A DNA stretch of 64,000 bases from contig OU612073.1 of the NCBI GenBank assembly GCA_914767715.1, positions 15,624,001 through 15,688,000 of the forward strand, in the 5' to 3' direction. The translations under genes and the position numbers were made by a program. This DNA is from Membranipora membranacea (taxonomy: Eukaryota; Bryozoa; Gymnolaemata; Cheilostomatida; Membraniporidae). Below the pieces are notes generated by a model that was not told the origin of the DNA, did not search any database, and was given only the letters and a program-made list of their open reading frames with translations. Positions 46,066 through 61,000 of this stretch are shown one piece after another (positions within the stretch are counted from its first letter, which is position 1; each line of letters opens with the position of its first letter).

Positions 46066-49000
46066 ATGAACCTTAACATGAGTTACATCAGAGCTAAGTT
46101 TAGCACTCTACAACAGCATCACCTTGATCAACTGAGGGAAGAGGTGCTTGGACAGCGAGGAGATGTTGCTGTGAAGAATAAGAAACTCTCTGCCGAAACT
46201 AACAAGCGCCGGCGGTAAGAAATTACAAGTTTTATAGCATGATGTACTTTGTCATGCCCGTATTCAAACTTCTGTGCTTAGTACACCCTGCTTATATGTC
46301 TTATCTGATTTTAAAAGTATTATCAGGCAGTGTCCCATCACTGTTCTTAAGAAAAGAAAGTGTGCTAAGACATAATCCCCAAATACTATCTGGTGAAAGT
46401 TTATGTATTATGCGGCAGTTTAAACCTGAATCAGACTGTAGCAGTGCCAATTAAAAGTAATATTATTTTGGGATAATGTATCTCAGTTGCTTCAGATTGA
46501 GCAAGCACTGGGATTAGAACATCGCTGAATGTCAATCTGATTATAATCCATGTTGACACTTGTAGGGAGTTAGTAAATAAGAAGAAAGCTCGCGAGACAG
46601 AAGAAGAAGATAGAAGAAAGGAGATATTAGCTGAGAGAAAAGCTCGAATACAGGATGTGACATATCGATATCAGAGAGGAAGTGCTCCTAAAACTAATCA
46701 CCCCACTCATCACCATAATCACAGAACGAGACCTAAATCTCCGAGAACTAGTAAGTGATAAACTGCAATATTGTATTATTTTTTTCTCATGAGATATTGT
46801 TCATTGAGGTACCGTTATTCTGATAAAGGAATTAAAGGACAAGTTTGCTTCTTTTGGGGGTTTGATGTGAACTCTGTGTTTCTATTATGACTACGTCTGC
46901 CTACTAGCATTCTTTTACCAGGGTGAGAACAATTTTGCTCACTATGACCAGTTTCCTTGTATTAATTGGGCTTTGTTTTCCTTGAGCGTTGACACGCTGG
47001 TTTTCCCATGATATTTGGCATATCTAACATGACATGTAACCATTATGCGAATAGCACGGAGATTACGCCAAACAGAATGGTTGTAAAAGTTAGTCTCTAC
47101 ACATTCATAACAAGTTTGGTGGGCAAGTTTCAGCATAATAAGTCTGTTTCTCTATTTAAGGGCGAGCTGTGAGTGCACCTGTTAGTAGACCCGCTCATAT
47201 CAACCTGGATGATGCATTAAAAACTATCAGAGGAAATGGTCAACAGCAGCAGTATAATATAGGAGATAGTGGAGCTGTCTTCCTACAGGTTAGTTTGGTA
47301 GTTGTTCAAACTTCCTTATGATTATTTACGCCTAAGTTCTCTGTCATGAAGAACTTTTTTTGTTCTCCTACCCAAAATCTCTTTTCAATGTTCAAATATT
47401 TGTGGGTAGGAAAGCTCAGCTCGACATCATAGTGAGATAAACTGAAACTAGATCATTGTTCAACAGTCATTCGATATTTCCAGTGATCTTTCTATCCAAA
47501 TACTTTATACAGTAAGGTGATATATACTATAATGACCTTAGATTTCTTACTAAACTCCGCTCACATTATTTATAATACCAGTGTTCTATAGTAATTATTA
47601 TGATTTTTTTAATAATGAAACCTGTTTCTAAGTTCAAAGCAGGATCATTCCATTTAGTAAGGCTACATAACAGTTTATTCAAACATTCATGATTTAATAT
47701 CAAACAATACATGGTATTGTATTACATAAGGTCAGCTATGCTATAAATATTTAAAGTTTAATACACTGAATAATTGTTATGCCGAGGTAACTTCTAAACT
47801 TAATCATAGTTAGAAATGGTCATTGAACCAGCTGATCCTGCTAAATTGATACCCCACATGTAGCAGCATATTATGAGAACTTGACTGTTTTAGTCTTGAA
47901 CTATAATGACATGGTAGTAAACGTGATGTTGGAAATTGTAGAAATTTTCATTGATGTACGAAAATTTGTGTATTTCTAATTATCAGTGTTTAGTGAAGAA
48001 TTCCAATAGTCTCTGATTTTACTTGTCTTACTTTACTGATTTTATTTTACTGTTCTTCGTTGTTGTAGAAGTATGGTGCACATATACATCATGCTGGTTC
48101 TGGCGCAGCGTCTCAACATGTGAACTCTACTGACGCTACCCCGACACATAGTCAATCTGTCAGAGAATATCCTCCTAACGGCCCTAACCAGAGTCAATTC
48201 GAGCAACAGCTGGCCCAACATCAAGGTATGTCACTGTCGACAGTACTGCTGATCTTGCATCATGTTAGTTTGTAAATATGCCATTGGAAGATGGTGATTG
48301 ATGAAATAAGGGAAAAGTTTTAAACAACTTCTGATGGTTCAAGTAAAGTTAGCAGGCAAGCCAACATACATAGATGGCGGCCATAAGGTCGTTTTAAATT
48401 TTCCGTTATGTCAAATCTGAAGGTGCTAACAGCGTTCATCGCAAATCAATAGATATCATCCAGGCCTACTTAGCTTCAGTGACTTCATAATCAGCTATTT
48501 TATTAGCTTACCTATACTAGTTTATCTGCTCAATGATTTGAAATTATGTTACTCGGATGAAATCATGGCATACACCAGCTTCTTGCCCTGATAATTGTTA
48601 ATCATGCTAGTGCTGGTAATCTATTAGTGTATCGCAAGTTTCTCATGAGTGATTGGTTGCCTGACAATGGATCACACAATAAATTATGCTTTAACTTTAT
48701 GTCTGTCAGTGTATGGTTCGCCAAAACCAAAGTCCAAATCTCAGATCAAACACTCCGATCGTCCTGTCACCTCCACTGGTATGTTCCGTGTAGCTGTGTT
48801 TGTTTCTGCGGGAATGTGATTTCCTTTACTGGGTTTGTGTTTCCCTTCCATAATAATGTGTCCTTGACCTTCTTAGATTTGAAGAAGAGGCATATTTCTC
48901 AGACTAACAGCATGTCTATCTTCAGCAATTCACAAATCCATCGCTAACAATGTTATCTCGTTGACTACTTAGGTAGCCTCAACTTGTTTGTTATGCGGAG

Positions 49001-52000
49001 ATTAAAATATTTGTCATAAATCTCTGCATAACTACAATCACTCACCCACACAGCAACTAGATGCAATAGAATAAGCTTTCCATGTTTGTCAATTTGTCTT
49101 CTACAAGAAAGAGTTTCCCATTTCGATAATAACACAGTAAACCCAATGTGTTCAACTGTGAAATCTTTGGCAAGGTCTGAAAAATCATAATATTCAACTT
49201 CAATCTAAAACAAAGCAAAATATACATTAGTTTTGAGCGCCCAAACGTTGCCCCGGTCATCAGAAGGATCATCCTGTTATCACCCATGAATACTGAATGT
49301 CATTACCACAGGCTAGGGACAAAGTTTACGACCTCAAATGGACTGTAGGCCTACATCTGTCAAGCGTTATTCTTTGTATAACTTCTGATTGTATAAAGTA
49401 ACGTCCCTGCATGAGAAACTACCCGCTTGGTTTCGCGTTAGTGCTTTGTATATTGATATGCATGAAGCATGTATTTATGTGTCAATGGCTGGTTTAAAGC
49501 AGAACATCTAAGTTTTGAAGCCTTCAAAGTTTACATAATGATAGTGCATAGTACACCTTCATGGAAGGCTGACAGGCAATAGGAATTGTCCAAGTTTGTA
49601 AGCACCTAATTGGACTGATTCATTTTCCATCGTGGGAGTTAGAATAGTGATTACTTGCTGACTGAATGCTTTATATTACAGCGATAATACATCAGACCAA
49701 GACAATTGATCAGATACAGACACACAATGAGAGGCTTGTACAGGACCTAAGGCTGTATGAAGACTCAAAGCCCACTCAATCACTGAACAACATGCCCCTT
49801 AACGATGACGCCCAAAGCGTAGAGAGCCTAGATAGCCTAGAGTCTGAACAGCCCAGTAACAGAAGTCATCAAATTGATGTTCAGCCATTTCCTTATAACA
49901 CTCACCTTAACCAGCCAGCCATAGAGAACGATCATGCTGTTGGAGGTGGGACGTATCGCCAGGAGTCCCCAACTGTGATACAAGCAGAATTCAGGGCTAA
50001 GGCTAACACTTCCACTGCACCAAAGCAGGGCCGAGCACACAGTGCCCCAGTACAGAGACAGTTAACTAAGACACAGGCTACTCCAACAACAGACACACAA
50101 GTATTCCTCGGGTTTCAAGTTGTTAATAGCGGAGATTATTCAAAGTTAAATAAAACTGAGCCAAACAAACACAAGCATTCAGATACACTGGCTGTAGAGA
50201 GGATAGCCGCTGAGAATTTTTATCAGCAGAGTGTTAGTAGAGCCGGCCGACAGAACCAGAGCAGACATACAGGGAGGCCTAGTGAGCAAACAGAACCACA
50301 TCAACAACAACCTGAGAACCACTCTATCTTAGAAAAGACCGATGGTAAGAGTAAAGTTTTCTGAAGGCGCTTATGTTGCTCTTATGCTACAGTAACCAGG
50401 GGGCCTTTCAATTAGAAAGAGTGATGCTTTACTAAATCAAGTTATCACTATAACATCACTCAAAACTATCACTCACTTGGTCTTGACTGAGCGATCTGAA
50501 AGCGAGAGCCTAGCAGGTATCACTCACTGACTGAGCGATCAGATTGCGATTTTGGCTGTTTCTAATTGAAAGACCCCCCCTGATGACCTTTTCATGGCTA
50601 AGCCCCTGTTTTCATCTTTATGCCCCCAACACAGTATACTTAGAAACATCATGGAAGAGAAAAGTGCTAAACCATCCTATATGCTATTATGTAAGCTGAG
50701 TGTTTGAACAAAGAAGTCATATTTTGTGCCTTTAGACAGAAAGTTTGGTGTCTGTAAGTTGTCTGACCTTGCTATCTGATCAACCCATCAATGAGATAAA
50801 TTATGAAATTGGACGGCCTGTAAAACTGTAATCTTGAATAGACTTTGGCTTCTGGTCTGATAATAAATTTGAATGGCCTCTTAGTTTGACCGGAAATAAC
50901 GCCTTTATTTGCAACTGATGTAAATTCAGCACTACTCTATTGTGTTATTCAGAATTCACTGTGTTGCTTCCTGGTCACTTTGATTGCTTTCCCTGAGACT
51001 GAAATAATTTTGGATTTTGCAGTGCTAGTATCAGTCTTTATATTTATCTCATTGAGTACTGCTATCCAATCGCTTTCACATCATTAAGCTAGCTCTCTTT
51101 CACATCCCGCTAAACAGTAGTTTGAACTAGAAGCTCTCCGTATATACCAGAGAGGGAAGCAGTTCCCTGCGTAGAATATCCATGCAGCTCTTGTTTGTCA
51201 CACTTGATTGTTTTCCTATAGATATGAATTGTTCAATGCCGTTTTCAACGCCAATACTAGTTGCCTCTGCGTCAATTTATCCTTTTCTCATTCTAGGGTC
51301 TCCTATAAGGATGGCCTTGGTGTTAATTCTGCTTTAGTCCAAGCTCATCTCAAGATTTTAACTGCAAAGGTGTTGGATGATTCAAGGTTATTTATAATTT
51401 TCCTCTTCTATTCCTTTAGATGGCGCTTCATTCTACCTGAAGAGTAGGACAGAATCACAGACCACAGTCTCTGAGTTCCCACCTCAGGCTTGGGGTACTC
51501 CTGAGAATAGTAGCAGGGTCGAACCACCGCCTCCTCAGCCTAACCCTCCTACCAACCATCCGTATAATCCACCCTATAACCCAGCCGCTGTGCTCAAAAG
51601 CGCCAATACTCATCAGCATCAGGATGTGTATCAGAATAATAACAATTACTCAGACGGTATTAGTGACACTGCTAGTGACTGTGGTCCACCAGTCAGGAGT
51701 ATTCTGAAGAAGAGGGGCAGTACTCAGGGCACCCTCTCTAGATCTCAGTCTACACCCAGTATCAGAGATAGCCTTGAGATAACTAAGGAACACAGGAAGG
51801 GAGGAGGGAAAGTAGAGACACCCAAGGTTGGTGATTCATATGTTGGGTTCAATAGTTAAGTTTGTATACCATAGAGGAGTAAAGTTTTGCCGAAGGAGAC
51901 TTTTGCTTTCTCACACAAGCTTGAAATAGCCAAATTTAATCCAGCCAACACTTTTCTCTACCTCTTCACTTTATATGGACTCCTATCTATGTTAGCCAGA

Positions 52001-55000
52001 ATCTAGTAGCAGCTAATATTTAAGTCAAATCATATAGTTACTCCTCTTCGATACTAACATGATATATTCCTATTTAATTATCTTGCTAAAATTGAGCTCA
52101 TGTTATGTCCCAATAACTCTCAATTTGGCTTTTGCCATAGTTATATAGATTCTTTTTCAGTACCAGTGTGGCTTTTGTTTTGCTGTCTGGTTAGTTAGTT
52201 TCTTATTCAGTACTGTACCACATTACTATATTGAGATTTATATATATTACAGAGTGCTAAGAAGTCAGTTAGATTTACTACATTTGGTTCTGAGCCAGTT
52301 CTATTTCAAAAGGGGTCATCTCCTAGCAGTAAGTAAACCTTCTAACCAGCCCTGTGTTTAAATTTGGATGAAACTAGATTGAAGTAAAAACCTCCTGACA
52401 TTGTGATTTGGTCCAACACACACACACTCTTCAGACTATGCCTATACCATGATAAAAAGTTGAGATCGGTTAATACACTCAGAGTTACAGCAAGTTTCCG
52501 ACTGCATCATGTACTCGAGGCCATCATGACTTGATAACCTCGGCTGTATATAACGTCGATCAAAGATACAGTAAAATGCTGGCTATTTAATTTACTCATG
52601 GCCCTCATGAGGTGATGACGTTGTCCTGACAATATAACATAATATATTAAGGTTACTTACAGCTAATAGAACATATTCTGTTATTGCAGGCATACCTAGA
52701 CCTGTGAGGCAGCAGCCACCGCACAATAGAACTTCTCACAACACGAATAAGAATGTACCTCATATCTCTAGTGCCATAACTCCGAGTGTATCAGACAAGC
52801 CAATCTCATCTAAACCTTCTACTACTTCTCCTCATAGAGGTCCTGTGGTGGCCAACCATGATATACAGCTCCACAATAATAATTCAGGTAAATCTACACA
52901 ATAATAATACAGGTAACCCTCCTGGCAACTCATTTTAAATGAAAATTGCACTTTCATCCGATTTACGGCATGGCAATGAAAATGTCAAGATTTCAGATGA
53001 TTTTGCACCAATATAATAAAGAATGTATTATATTATATATGTGAACATTGTGTAAATAATAGTATCTTATGTGCTCTTCCTCCTGTTTTCTCAAAGAGAA
53101 GAAAATTTGGCATTTTGAAAGTATTATACTTAATATTTTTATTACAGTTTTGGTTATACAGTACTATCCCCAACACTGTAACATTTTAATTCTTTCAGCT
53201 CCCTCAGCCAAGCCCAATATATCAGATATAAGGTTAGACAGAACTCCCACTGATGATGAGATTGATGTTCTCTGGGACCGAGTGAGGGATTGTCTACAGG
53301 AGACCCCTACAGGCAGTGCTAGGTCCGCCCCTGTGAGCAGTGCTAGGTCCGCCCCTGTGGATAGTGTTAGATCCGCTCCTGGGGACCTGCAGCAACAGTT
53401 TGTCACTGAGAATAAACCTACCATCAATAATTCTAGTCTTCCACCTAAACCTCCCATCAAAAAGGTAATGTCTCCGAAGTTACATAATTCAATCTGTGCA
53501 GTTATTTTCAGCTGTTAACTGACGTTACTAGCCTGTGATACTGTCTAGACTTTTTTGAATGTAGCTTTGTTCTCCATTTTGACTGCCAGATTACGCAATA
53601 TTTGTTGAAAACGTATTGTGAACAAATGTACTACCAAATCAATGGGAGTAAGGTTATTATTTTATTTGCCTCATGAACTCTCAATATTTGATTTTCTTAG
53701 GTTATATACCCACTTTTCTAATAGAACTGACCCTTTAAAATAACTTTCATCACCTAAGTCATCATAAGCTACATGCTGAACTGAACTCAAATTTGTGGAA
53801 GTTTTCAAGGGGTGATTGAACACTACACTTAAGATAAAACTGAACATGAATAAAACTAATGCCGATAATTCATAATTTGTCAAGACTCACACACACAATG
53901 CAAGTCTTTGAGGATCAAAATTTATTCTGCTGTTGTATTATTATTTTTCACACTCACTGTGTGTCTGTTTTAGATCACTGCTTCAAACATTAACCAGATA
54001 GGTAAGTCACCCTCGGCTCAGCAGGGTATGCCCCTAAATCGAGGTCGCTCAGGGTCAGATCCCAGTCTACACCAGTCCACTCTTCAGAGGCCTAAACAAA
54101 ATCAGACGTCATTCATAACAACTCCTGAGCACCAGTCAGCCCATAACCAGCTGATGAATGGATATCATCACAGCCCCGCTGCAGCTGTGCCCGGGCATGT
54201 CGGTAACGGATACACGACTGTACCCGGACATGTGGGTAATGGATACACTAGTCCTCATTATAAGATGAACGGACACGTGACAGCTGGCAGTGGTGGCGGG
54301 AGTAATACACCCATACATAGCTCTAATGAACCCAACATGTCTGTGATGGTGAATAACTCGCCTCATGACGGTGAGTGAATTTCTTATAAACATACTGTGA
54401 TACTATTGACATCATTAGCATAATGATACAACTGTGAGAAATGAGAGACAACACAACAGCTAGGCGTTAGAGTGATCTATATTTTGATGGAATTGAATTT
54501 TATTTGCCCCTCACTGTAGCTGGTTTCATTTGTCAGGAGGCTGAGAAACAACGTTCCATGCACGATCGAGTTGCTGTCAGCGCAGATCTGTAGAATGAAG
54601 AAATGAATCAAACCATTGACCTGAGTGGCCATGTTATCCTTTCGATCTCCTGAGTATCAGCTTCTCAGCGGCTTGATTATATATTATATTTTTTTATTAC
54701 AATTCCATAAAACATATGTTTTATATTATAGTTTCCGAATCCATGATGTCATTCATGGCGGCAGAGGCCCTGTCAGGACATGAGAGTATGTCAGATCATG
54801 ATATCCTTAGAGCCATGTCTGATACAAACTACAGACAGAAAATATCGGGTGGTAACAACAACCGCCCCGTAGCACCCATGTCCGCTCTATCAATGGAGGA
54901 ACAGAGGATATTACAATCACTAGATAGACTCAATAATAAACTGAAAGGTATTTATTATTGATATGGTATTGCAGATGATTTTTGCACTTAATTTTAGCTT

Positions 55001-56575
55001 TCATCCACATTAAGTACCAGATTTTTTTCCAGTCTGCCCAAGAACTTTGAATTGATTAACATATACAGTCTTTCCTTTTGTATCTCTTATTCAAACATGA
55101 TTGTATAAAATTCCCAATCCTATATAAACGATGTATTTTATTTGTTAATTTGTAGTTGTGGAGGACGTTCAAAACTCAGCCAGATCTACGAAGGTAGGTG
55201 TCCGCCCCTCCCCTGACATAATTTTGATATGCTCTTCACTAATATCGGTTGCAGAACTTTCAACATTTCTCGATTATTATATTTTACAAGATGATTCACT
55301 TCTCATTTCACACTGTCTGAGATCAGTGGGAAAATCCATTTCTCTTTTCTCACATGTATTTCGGAGTTGTGCCCTCTTTGATCATATTTTAGACAATCAA
55401 CATAACATGTTATGTGTTGTACAAAATATGCTGTCTGTTAAAATTTGTCCCCAGTTTTGATTTAACGGTGATGGGGTTCACCATTCTATGGACCATAACA
55501 GCACACAATACGACAAACCATCCACATACTGAAACCATTTGGTGTCACATATAGAAGTACAGCCCTTAAATTTAAACGAAATGCTGTTATCGGATCGATT
55601 GATATCAAATGAAAATGGTGGAGGTCAAATTGAAATTTTGTCCACCATCTATCACAATCCCCACTGCACGCGATGTTATATGTTCCTGCTTATGTCTTTC
55701 TCTGTTTTATGTTTGATTTAGAGCGATTGTACACCGGCCGGGGTTAATTATAATGGATTCATGTCTCCGCACAACTACACCGCTCAGTCCAACTTTGCGA
55801 ACCCTCTCATAAACCATCGAGTTCAGCATAAGCCACACCCACCAAACACAGGTCATGGGCCAAGGTCGTTCTCCGCTACTCCTGTAAGATATATTTTTAG
55901 TCACACTTGCGGACTAAAATTTTCTCTGACCACCGTGATGACGACATGTTGCAATTAGCATGATAGCTGTCAAGAATTTTCTCTGTGTTTGAATGTCATG
56001 TAGTCTACATGCTAAGATGATTGTAGTAAGGCTATAAGCTATCAAACAATTTTGCTTCTAACTATTACTGTAAGAACACCTAGAGTTTAACATTGTTCTA
56101 TTGCTTGTCAATTCGTTGTTGGGTTATTTGGTCTTCTATGCTTTGAATCCATTTTCACTGATTTATGTCATTATTACAATCATTGACCAACATGTTTCTC
56201 ATGGGATGTCATATCATATGATGGTGAATACTGATTGGCTTTTTTTGTCACAGAACAAAAAAGAAATCCCCTACTGCTCTATTTGAGACCCCGTATAGGC
56301 CACTTCACATGCCCCTGTACATGCCCGTATGCTCATCTATGCATCCCCAATGTGCGACCCTATATATACCAGATGCGTAAATAACAAAATGGCATTTATA
56401 TTAACCTATATCTATTTTGTGTTTTTAGAGAGGATTCAGAGGACATAGACCCATTCAGCCAAGGCAGCGAACATCGTCAGCGGAGAGTGTGAGAGCACAC
56501 AACTCTGCTATGATCTCATCAAATAATCCAACCAATCACGCGACAGGGTCTAATCGCCAGTTCAGATTGTATTAA
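46066..56575 (+). CDS. CEP126: Centrosomal protein CEP126-like
   Basis: Fourteen plus-strand exons, all phase-compatible, 1062 aa (human CEP126 is about 1117): 46066-46214, 46566-46750, 47161-47288, 48069-48225, 49682-50344, 51420-51826, 52253-52328, 52690-52887, 53199-53464, 53974-54370, 54732-54947, 55156-55193, 55722-55883, 56429-56575. The N-terminus has the family's basic helical segment (KNKKLSAETNKRRRELVN, then ERKARIQDVTYRYQRG; residues ~43-92). Long disordered Ser/Asn/Gln/Pro-rich stretches follow. Short conserved islands are RAVSAP/DDALKTI, LKKRGS...KKSVRF, DDEIDVLWDRVRDCL and EEQRILQSLDRLNNKL. CEP126 acts at centrosome and cilium base in microtubule anchoring and ciliogenesis. ATG 46066 and 46078 are both in frame. 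Exon 6 ends on an unusual GTTGGT donor. Exon 9 has a triplicated SARSAPV-like repeat and exon 10 a doubled VPGHVGNGYT. Confidence 0.78.
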
Positions 56576-57343
56576 TATTATGTTTTCAACTGAAATCTGT
56601 ATAGCATTCTAGCAGAGATAACAGTGGAACGTCAAAAATTTCAGCTTTTTCAGTAGTTTAGCTAGATATCAGGTATTTATTTTTCTATCTTTTGAAATCT
56701 CTATTGCAAAAAATTCAAATCTCTGTTTTTGATTCAAGTCATTATTTCTTCAATATGCGATCAATGTTAGCCATGCAACCATCCGTCCGAAATGATGAGA
56801 TTTGAGCTTTCTCATGAAAGGTTTTTCTTTATAGATTTATGTTCATCTCAACTTTTATCAAAGTATTAGTTGTTCCAGACTGTCTCAGACCATGGGGCCT
56901 TCTTTGTACAAAATTTGAATTAAACCTGTGATATTGTTATTTTTATACAGAATGAAAAAAATAATATGGTTATGTTGACAATATTGTCAGAACCAAAAAC
57001 AATTGAACAATTTTGTACTTCTACATCAAAAAAGATAACGATACCAGCTGGCACAATATTTGAATATTGGAATGTTGTAGGAGAACAAAAACGCGAATGG
57101 GCAACAAGTATATGAAATAAAGAAATCAAAATTGTTCTCATAACTTCCCGCATTTAAGTGCTGTAATTGTACTATCGTTTTTTCTCATGGAAATTTGAAT
57201 GTAAATATTCCATTAACTACAACTAATATGGTTGCCTCTTGCCTAAAATCTTGAAGCACAGACTCAGTTTCATATTTTCTTACTCTACATCAAGCAACAA
57301 GGGAGTGGTTGCCTAGATCACTGATACTTGATCATTTTTTTCA
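56576..57343. other. 3' flank of the CEP126-like gene
   Basis: AT-rich, no open frame with support. Probably includes the 3' UTR. An AATAAA is present near 57,116 on the plus strand. Confidence 0.4.
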
Positions 57344-57830
57344 ATAGACAGTTTTCTGAGCTCTGATTTGAGCATCAATTCAGAGTTGTCCTCACTCCAG
57401 TTTGGTACTTTTAACCCATGCCGCATAGGGAAGCGTGCTGAAATGAGGGTTATCTTGAAAACCGCTTGTGTTCGGATAAAAATGATTTTTGATTCAGAAT
57501 CTGATAGGGACATAGTTTGGGAAATAATTTTAGTATTTGGATAATCAATTATAGCATTTCCTGCCTGTTTTGCGGACGATTGGGCAGAATTTTACTTGAA
57601 TTTTATCACTAAAATTGAGATTTATCAGCTTTCAAGGCTCGAATGATTTAAAATCCCTGTCTCACAGGGTTTTCAATGGTGATGATTCTGAATCAAAAAT
57701 CATTTTTATCGTAAAAGAAGCGGTTTTCAAGATAACCCTCTTTCAGCACGTTTTTCCTATGCAGCATGGATTAAAAGTACCAAACAGGAGAGAGGACAAC
57801 TCCTCAAACTAGAGCTCAGAAAACTGTCTA
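57344..57830. repeat. Long inverted repeat (arms ~155 bp)
   Basis: Arms 57344-57504 and 57681-57830 pair with few gaps. Landmarks are TAGACAGTTTTCTGAGCTC at the outer ends, CATGCCGCATAGG/CCTATGCAGCATG in the middle, and AAAATGATTTTTGATTCAGA with its partner at the inner ends. The 176-bp spacer is unrelated. It lies in the convergent gap between CEP126 and stomatin genes, so read-through from either side would give a long hairpin RNA. Origin is probably a foldback element. Confidence 0.85.
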
Positions 57831-58074
57831 TACATTTAATTGACTGCCGTAATCACTTCGATAATCTTTTCTATAAGGAGTCAAAATGTAGAAAAAAACA
57901 GCGAAGAAAAAATCAATAACAATACATATTCAAATCTAACTACTACACTCATTTTCATTGGCTTAAAAAATCAACTAAACTCATATTTAAAAAGAGAAAG
58001 TACGGAATATTGATATATAGCTGATCATTTCTATAGCTATCTTCTCATCATGATTATTCAGCTATGTTACACTA
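57831..58074. other. 3' flank of the stomatin gene
   Basis: AT-rich sequence with no independent feature. Probably 3' UTR on the minus strand. Confidence 0.4.
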
Positions 58075-61000
58075 TTATTTCTTAGCGAGTGCTGACAGCA
58101 TATCTACCGGCAGTGGGAATATAATAGTACTGTTATTCTCTGCTGCCACAGTCTGTAACGTCTGTAGATATCTGAGCTGTAAGGCTGTACCTGATGATGA
58201 GATAACGTCAGCAGCTTCCTTCAGAGCTCGTGATGCTCTCTGTTCTCCCTCGGCAGCGATCACCTACAGGCAGCGGATAATAACATCATACAGTGATAAA
58301 ATGGTTGATTAAAATCAGGTGTCTTATAGCACGCCAAAATATTAGTTGCCTTAGTGGCAAGGTCATAATGTCTGCGCCAGGTTGTTCTCTGTTTGCAGGC
58401 AGGTTAGAGCACACCTGTTGGCCAACCGAACCCCAGTAGGCGATGGACTACAGTGGGATTTGTACCCACGACCTTCAACATTAGCATGCTAAAGGAGCAG
58501 CGCTCTCACCAACTGAGCCACCTTGATTGTGAGATGTTGGTGTGTAAAGTAACTCATATGAAGTTGGGGTTTTATTGACTTGGTTTACGCGCTCCTATTA
58601 ACTAGCCTAGAGGATTTAATATTAGCTATAGTTTAGCTAGCTAGTTTGAGGGTGACTTTATGTTAGCTATCACCAAATTTTGGCTTGCTTATTTAGGAGC
58701 TCATGTAAAGTAAAGAGGGTGGCGGAAGTGCTAGCAGCCAAAATTTACTGACTGACAGCAACATTTTTTGCTTAAATTCAAAGACTCAGCAATGATTAGA
58801 AAATGTCATATCAGTCAATCCCATGCATCACTTACTATCTGACATTGATATGCTTACATATGCATGCGATCACCCATATCATGTTCTTCATTTTGGACTT
58901 GATATCTTATCTAAGGCTGCTTCATATAGAATTTGATGTACCGATAATGGGGTATGTGCCAAACAATGACATACCATCACCATGATTATGAGACAATTAA
59001 AAATCCATATCTCTGACTGGTAGAGAATCCACAGAAGGAGTTTGGTGAGACCACCCAATGACAAAGTATTAAGGGGCTGATACATATTAGGTACTGAGAC
59101 TAAATTGACTCTAATTATCGGATATACAGCTGTTAGTAGTGTAATCTCTGATGTTTAGTGGTGGAGAGTGATATGGAAGTAATCAATTCTGTTTATAAAC
59201 CAGTTATACGATTGAAGAGCCCTAGCTACGCTTCCATCAGGGCACTACTGTAATATCAAATGTAGGATAGAGCTACGGAGACAATGCTTTAGAGCATAAT
59301 GTGTGAAATTTAAACTCCGTTTTCTTCAAAAGATAATATTTTTATAATGTGCAGACTTTTATATCACTAGTAACTTTTTAGCTCTACAAAACCAATATTT
59401 CTTAACCATAACGGCAGAGACAGAATAAAGTATATATATATATATATAAGAGAACTTTCACAAGGAAGAAGTTGCCTTACCTTAGCCTTAGCTTCTCTTG
59501 ATGCTTCAGCCTCAGCCGCCATTGATCTCTGCATCGATTGTGGTAATCTAACATCCTTCAACTCTACTCTCTCAACCTGCAATTAGAGAGATCAATTATG
59601 TTAAAGCAAAGCGGGTTATTCTAATTTTCAGTTTAAAGTGATTTCGTTCTTGGGCTGGGCATATCTAAAAGATGTGAGCTGAAGGTACCCAACCCATTCC
59701 CTATTGGACACCAGTGTATGAATCAGATCTTAATGAAAGCATTCTGCTAAATGCATTTCTGGCTCTATCTACAAAGACCCTTCAGATATATGTGTACTCA
59801 ACTCCTGGTCTAAGCACAAAAATGGATTAGCTACTTCACTGACCTTGACACCCCAGGGGTCGGTAGCCACATCCAGACTCTCCTGTAGATTATGAGCTAT
59901 CTCATCTCTCTCACTGAGTATCTCAGATAGGTTCCTCAGACCGAGGTGGTTTCTCAGTGTAGTCTGGGCTAGAAGCTGGGTGGATCTGTGTGCGTTCTCC
60001 ACAGACTTAATACTACGCACTGGATCACTGATACGGTAGTAAGTCACAGCGTCAACGGCAACTGTCACGGAATCTTTAGTCAAAATCTATAAGAAAGGAT
60101 TAAAAACTGTCTAAAATATAGGGAGCTCATGTCATCATCTATATCGTAGTCTGTATCAACATAGTTTTACCAACATCATTACAAAGAGATCACCAGCATC
60201 CAGCAAAATTAAATGAGGATTTCCATGAAAGTTGTTAATGATCCTTTTTGGTCATTGATTGAGCTGAACATCCTACCTCCTGAGGTGGGACATCATAGGT
60301 GATAGTTCTCAGATCCTGTGTCATGATCGTATCCATACAGGGTAGGATGAAAAATAGACCTGTCAAATATGACAAGAAAAATTCTTATCAAAATTACATG
60401 AGGAGATACACAGTGCTTTCTCTTATTCTCAAAAGACGCGAAAAGATCTATGCATAATTTGAGAGAGTAAAGAAAAACTGCATTTCAACATACATTTGTA
60501 ATTAACACCTGAGAATTTTTCTGCTATGTATGTGTTCCACTATCAAAGCTGTGAAATTTGTATGGTAGTCAATTCAACGTTAGTCATGGCTCATTAATAA
60601 AGGGAAAACTATGATTCCCCGCAGATTTCCTTTTTCCTAGGTTAGTAGAGATGAGAAGTTAAGCGACAGTCTACAAGACAGAATGATATTGAGTTTGTTA
60701 TGCAATGCTTGCCAAACGATATGCTTGTTGCAGTACATTCACTCACCAGGTCCTCTTGCCCCTCCGGCGATTCGCCCCAGTCTGAATATGACAGCTCTCT
60801 CATATTCTTGAACCACCTGTTATCACAAAAAAACACTATTTTTTATATTACAAATACAGAACAACCAATTGAATTCCCTGATAAAAACATTTAAGAGAAA
60901 TTTGATATACCACAATGCATTGTTATCACTGAACTAATACTTCCATTTCATCATCAAATTGGAAAGTTAAGGGGTTAAGATCTTTCTCATTGGAAGGCAT

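Noticed and set aside
54136-54393. Minus-strand open frame opposite CEP126 exon 10
   Set aside because: Shadow of the coding strand repeats.
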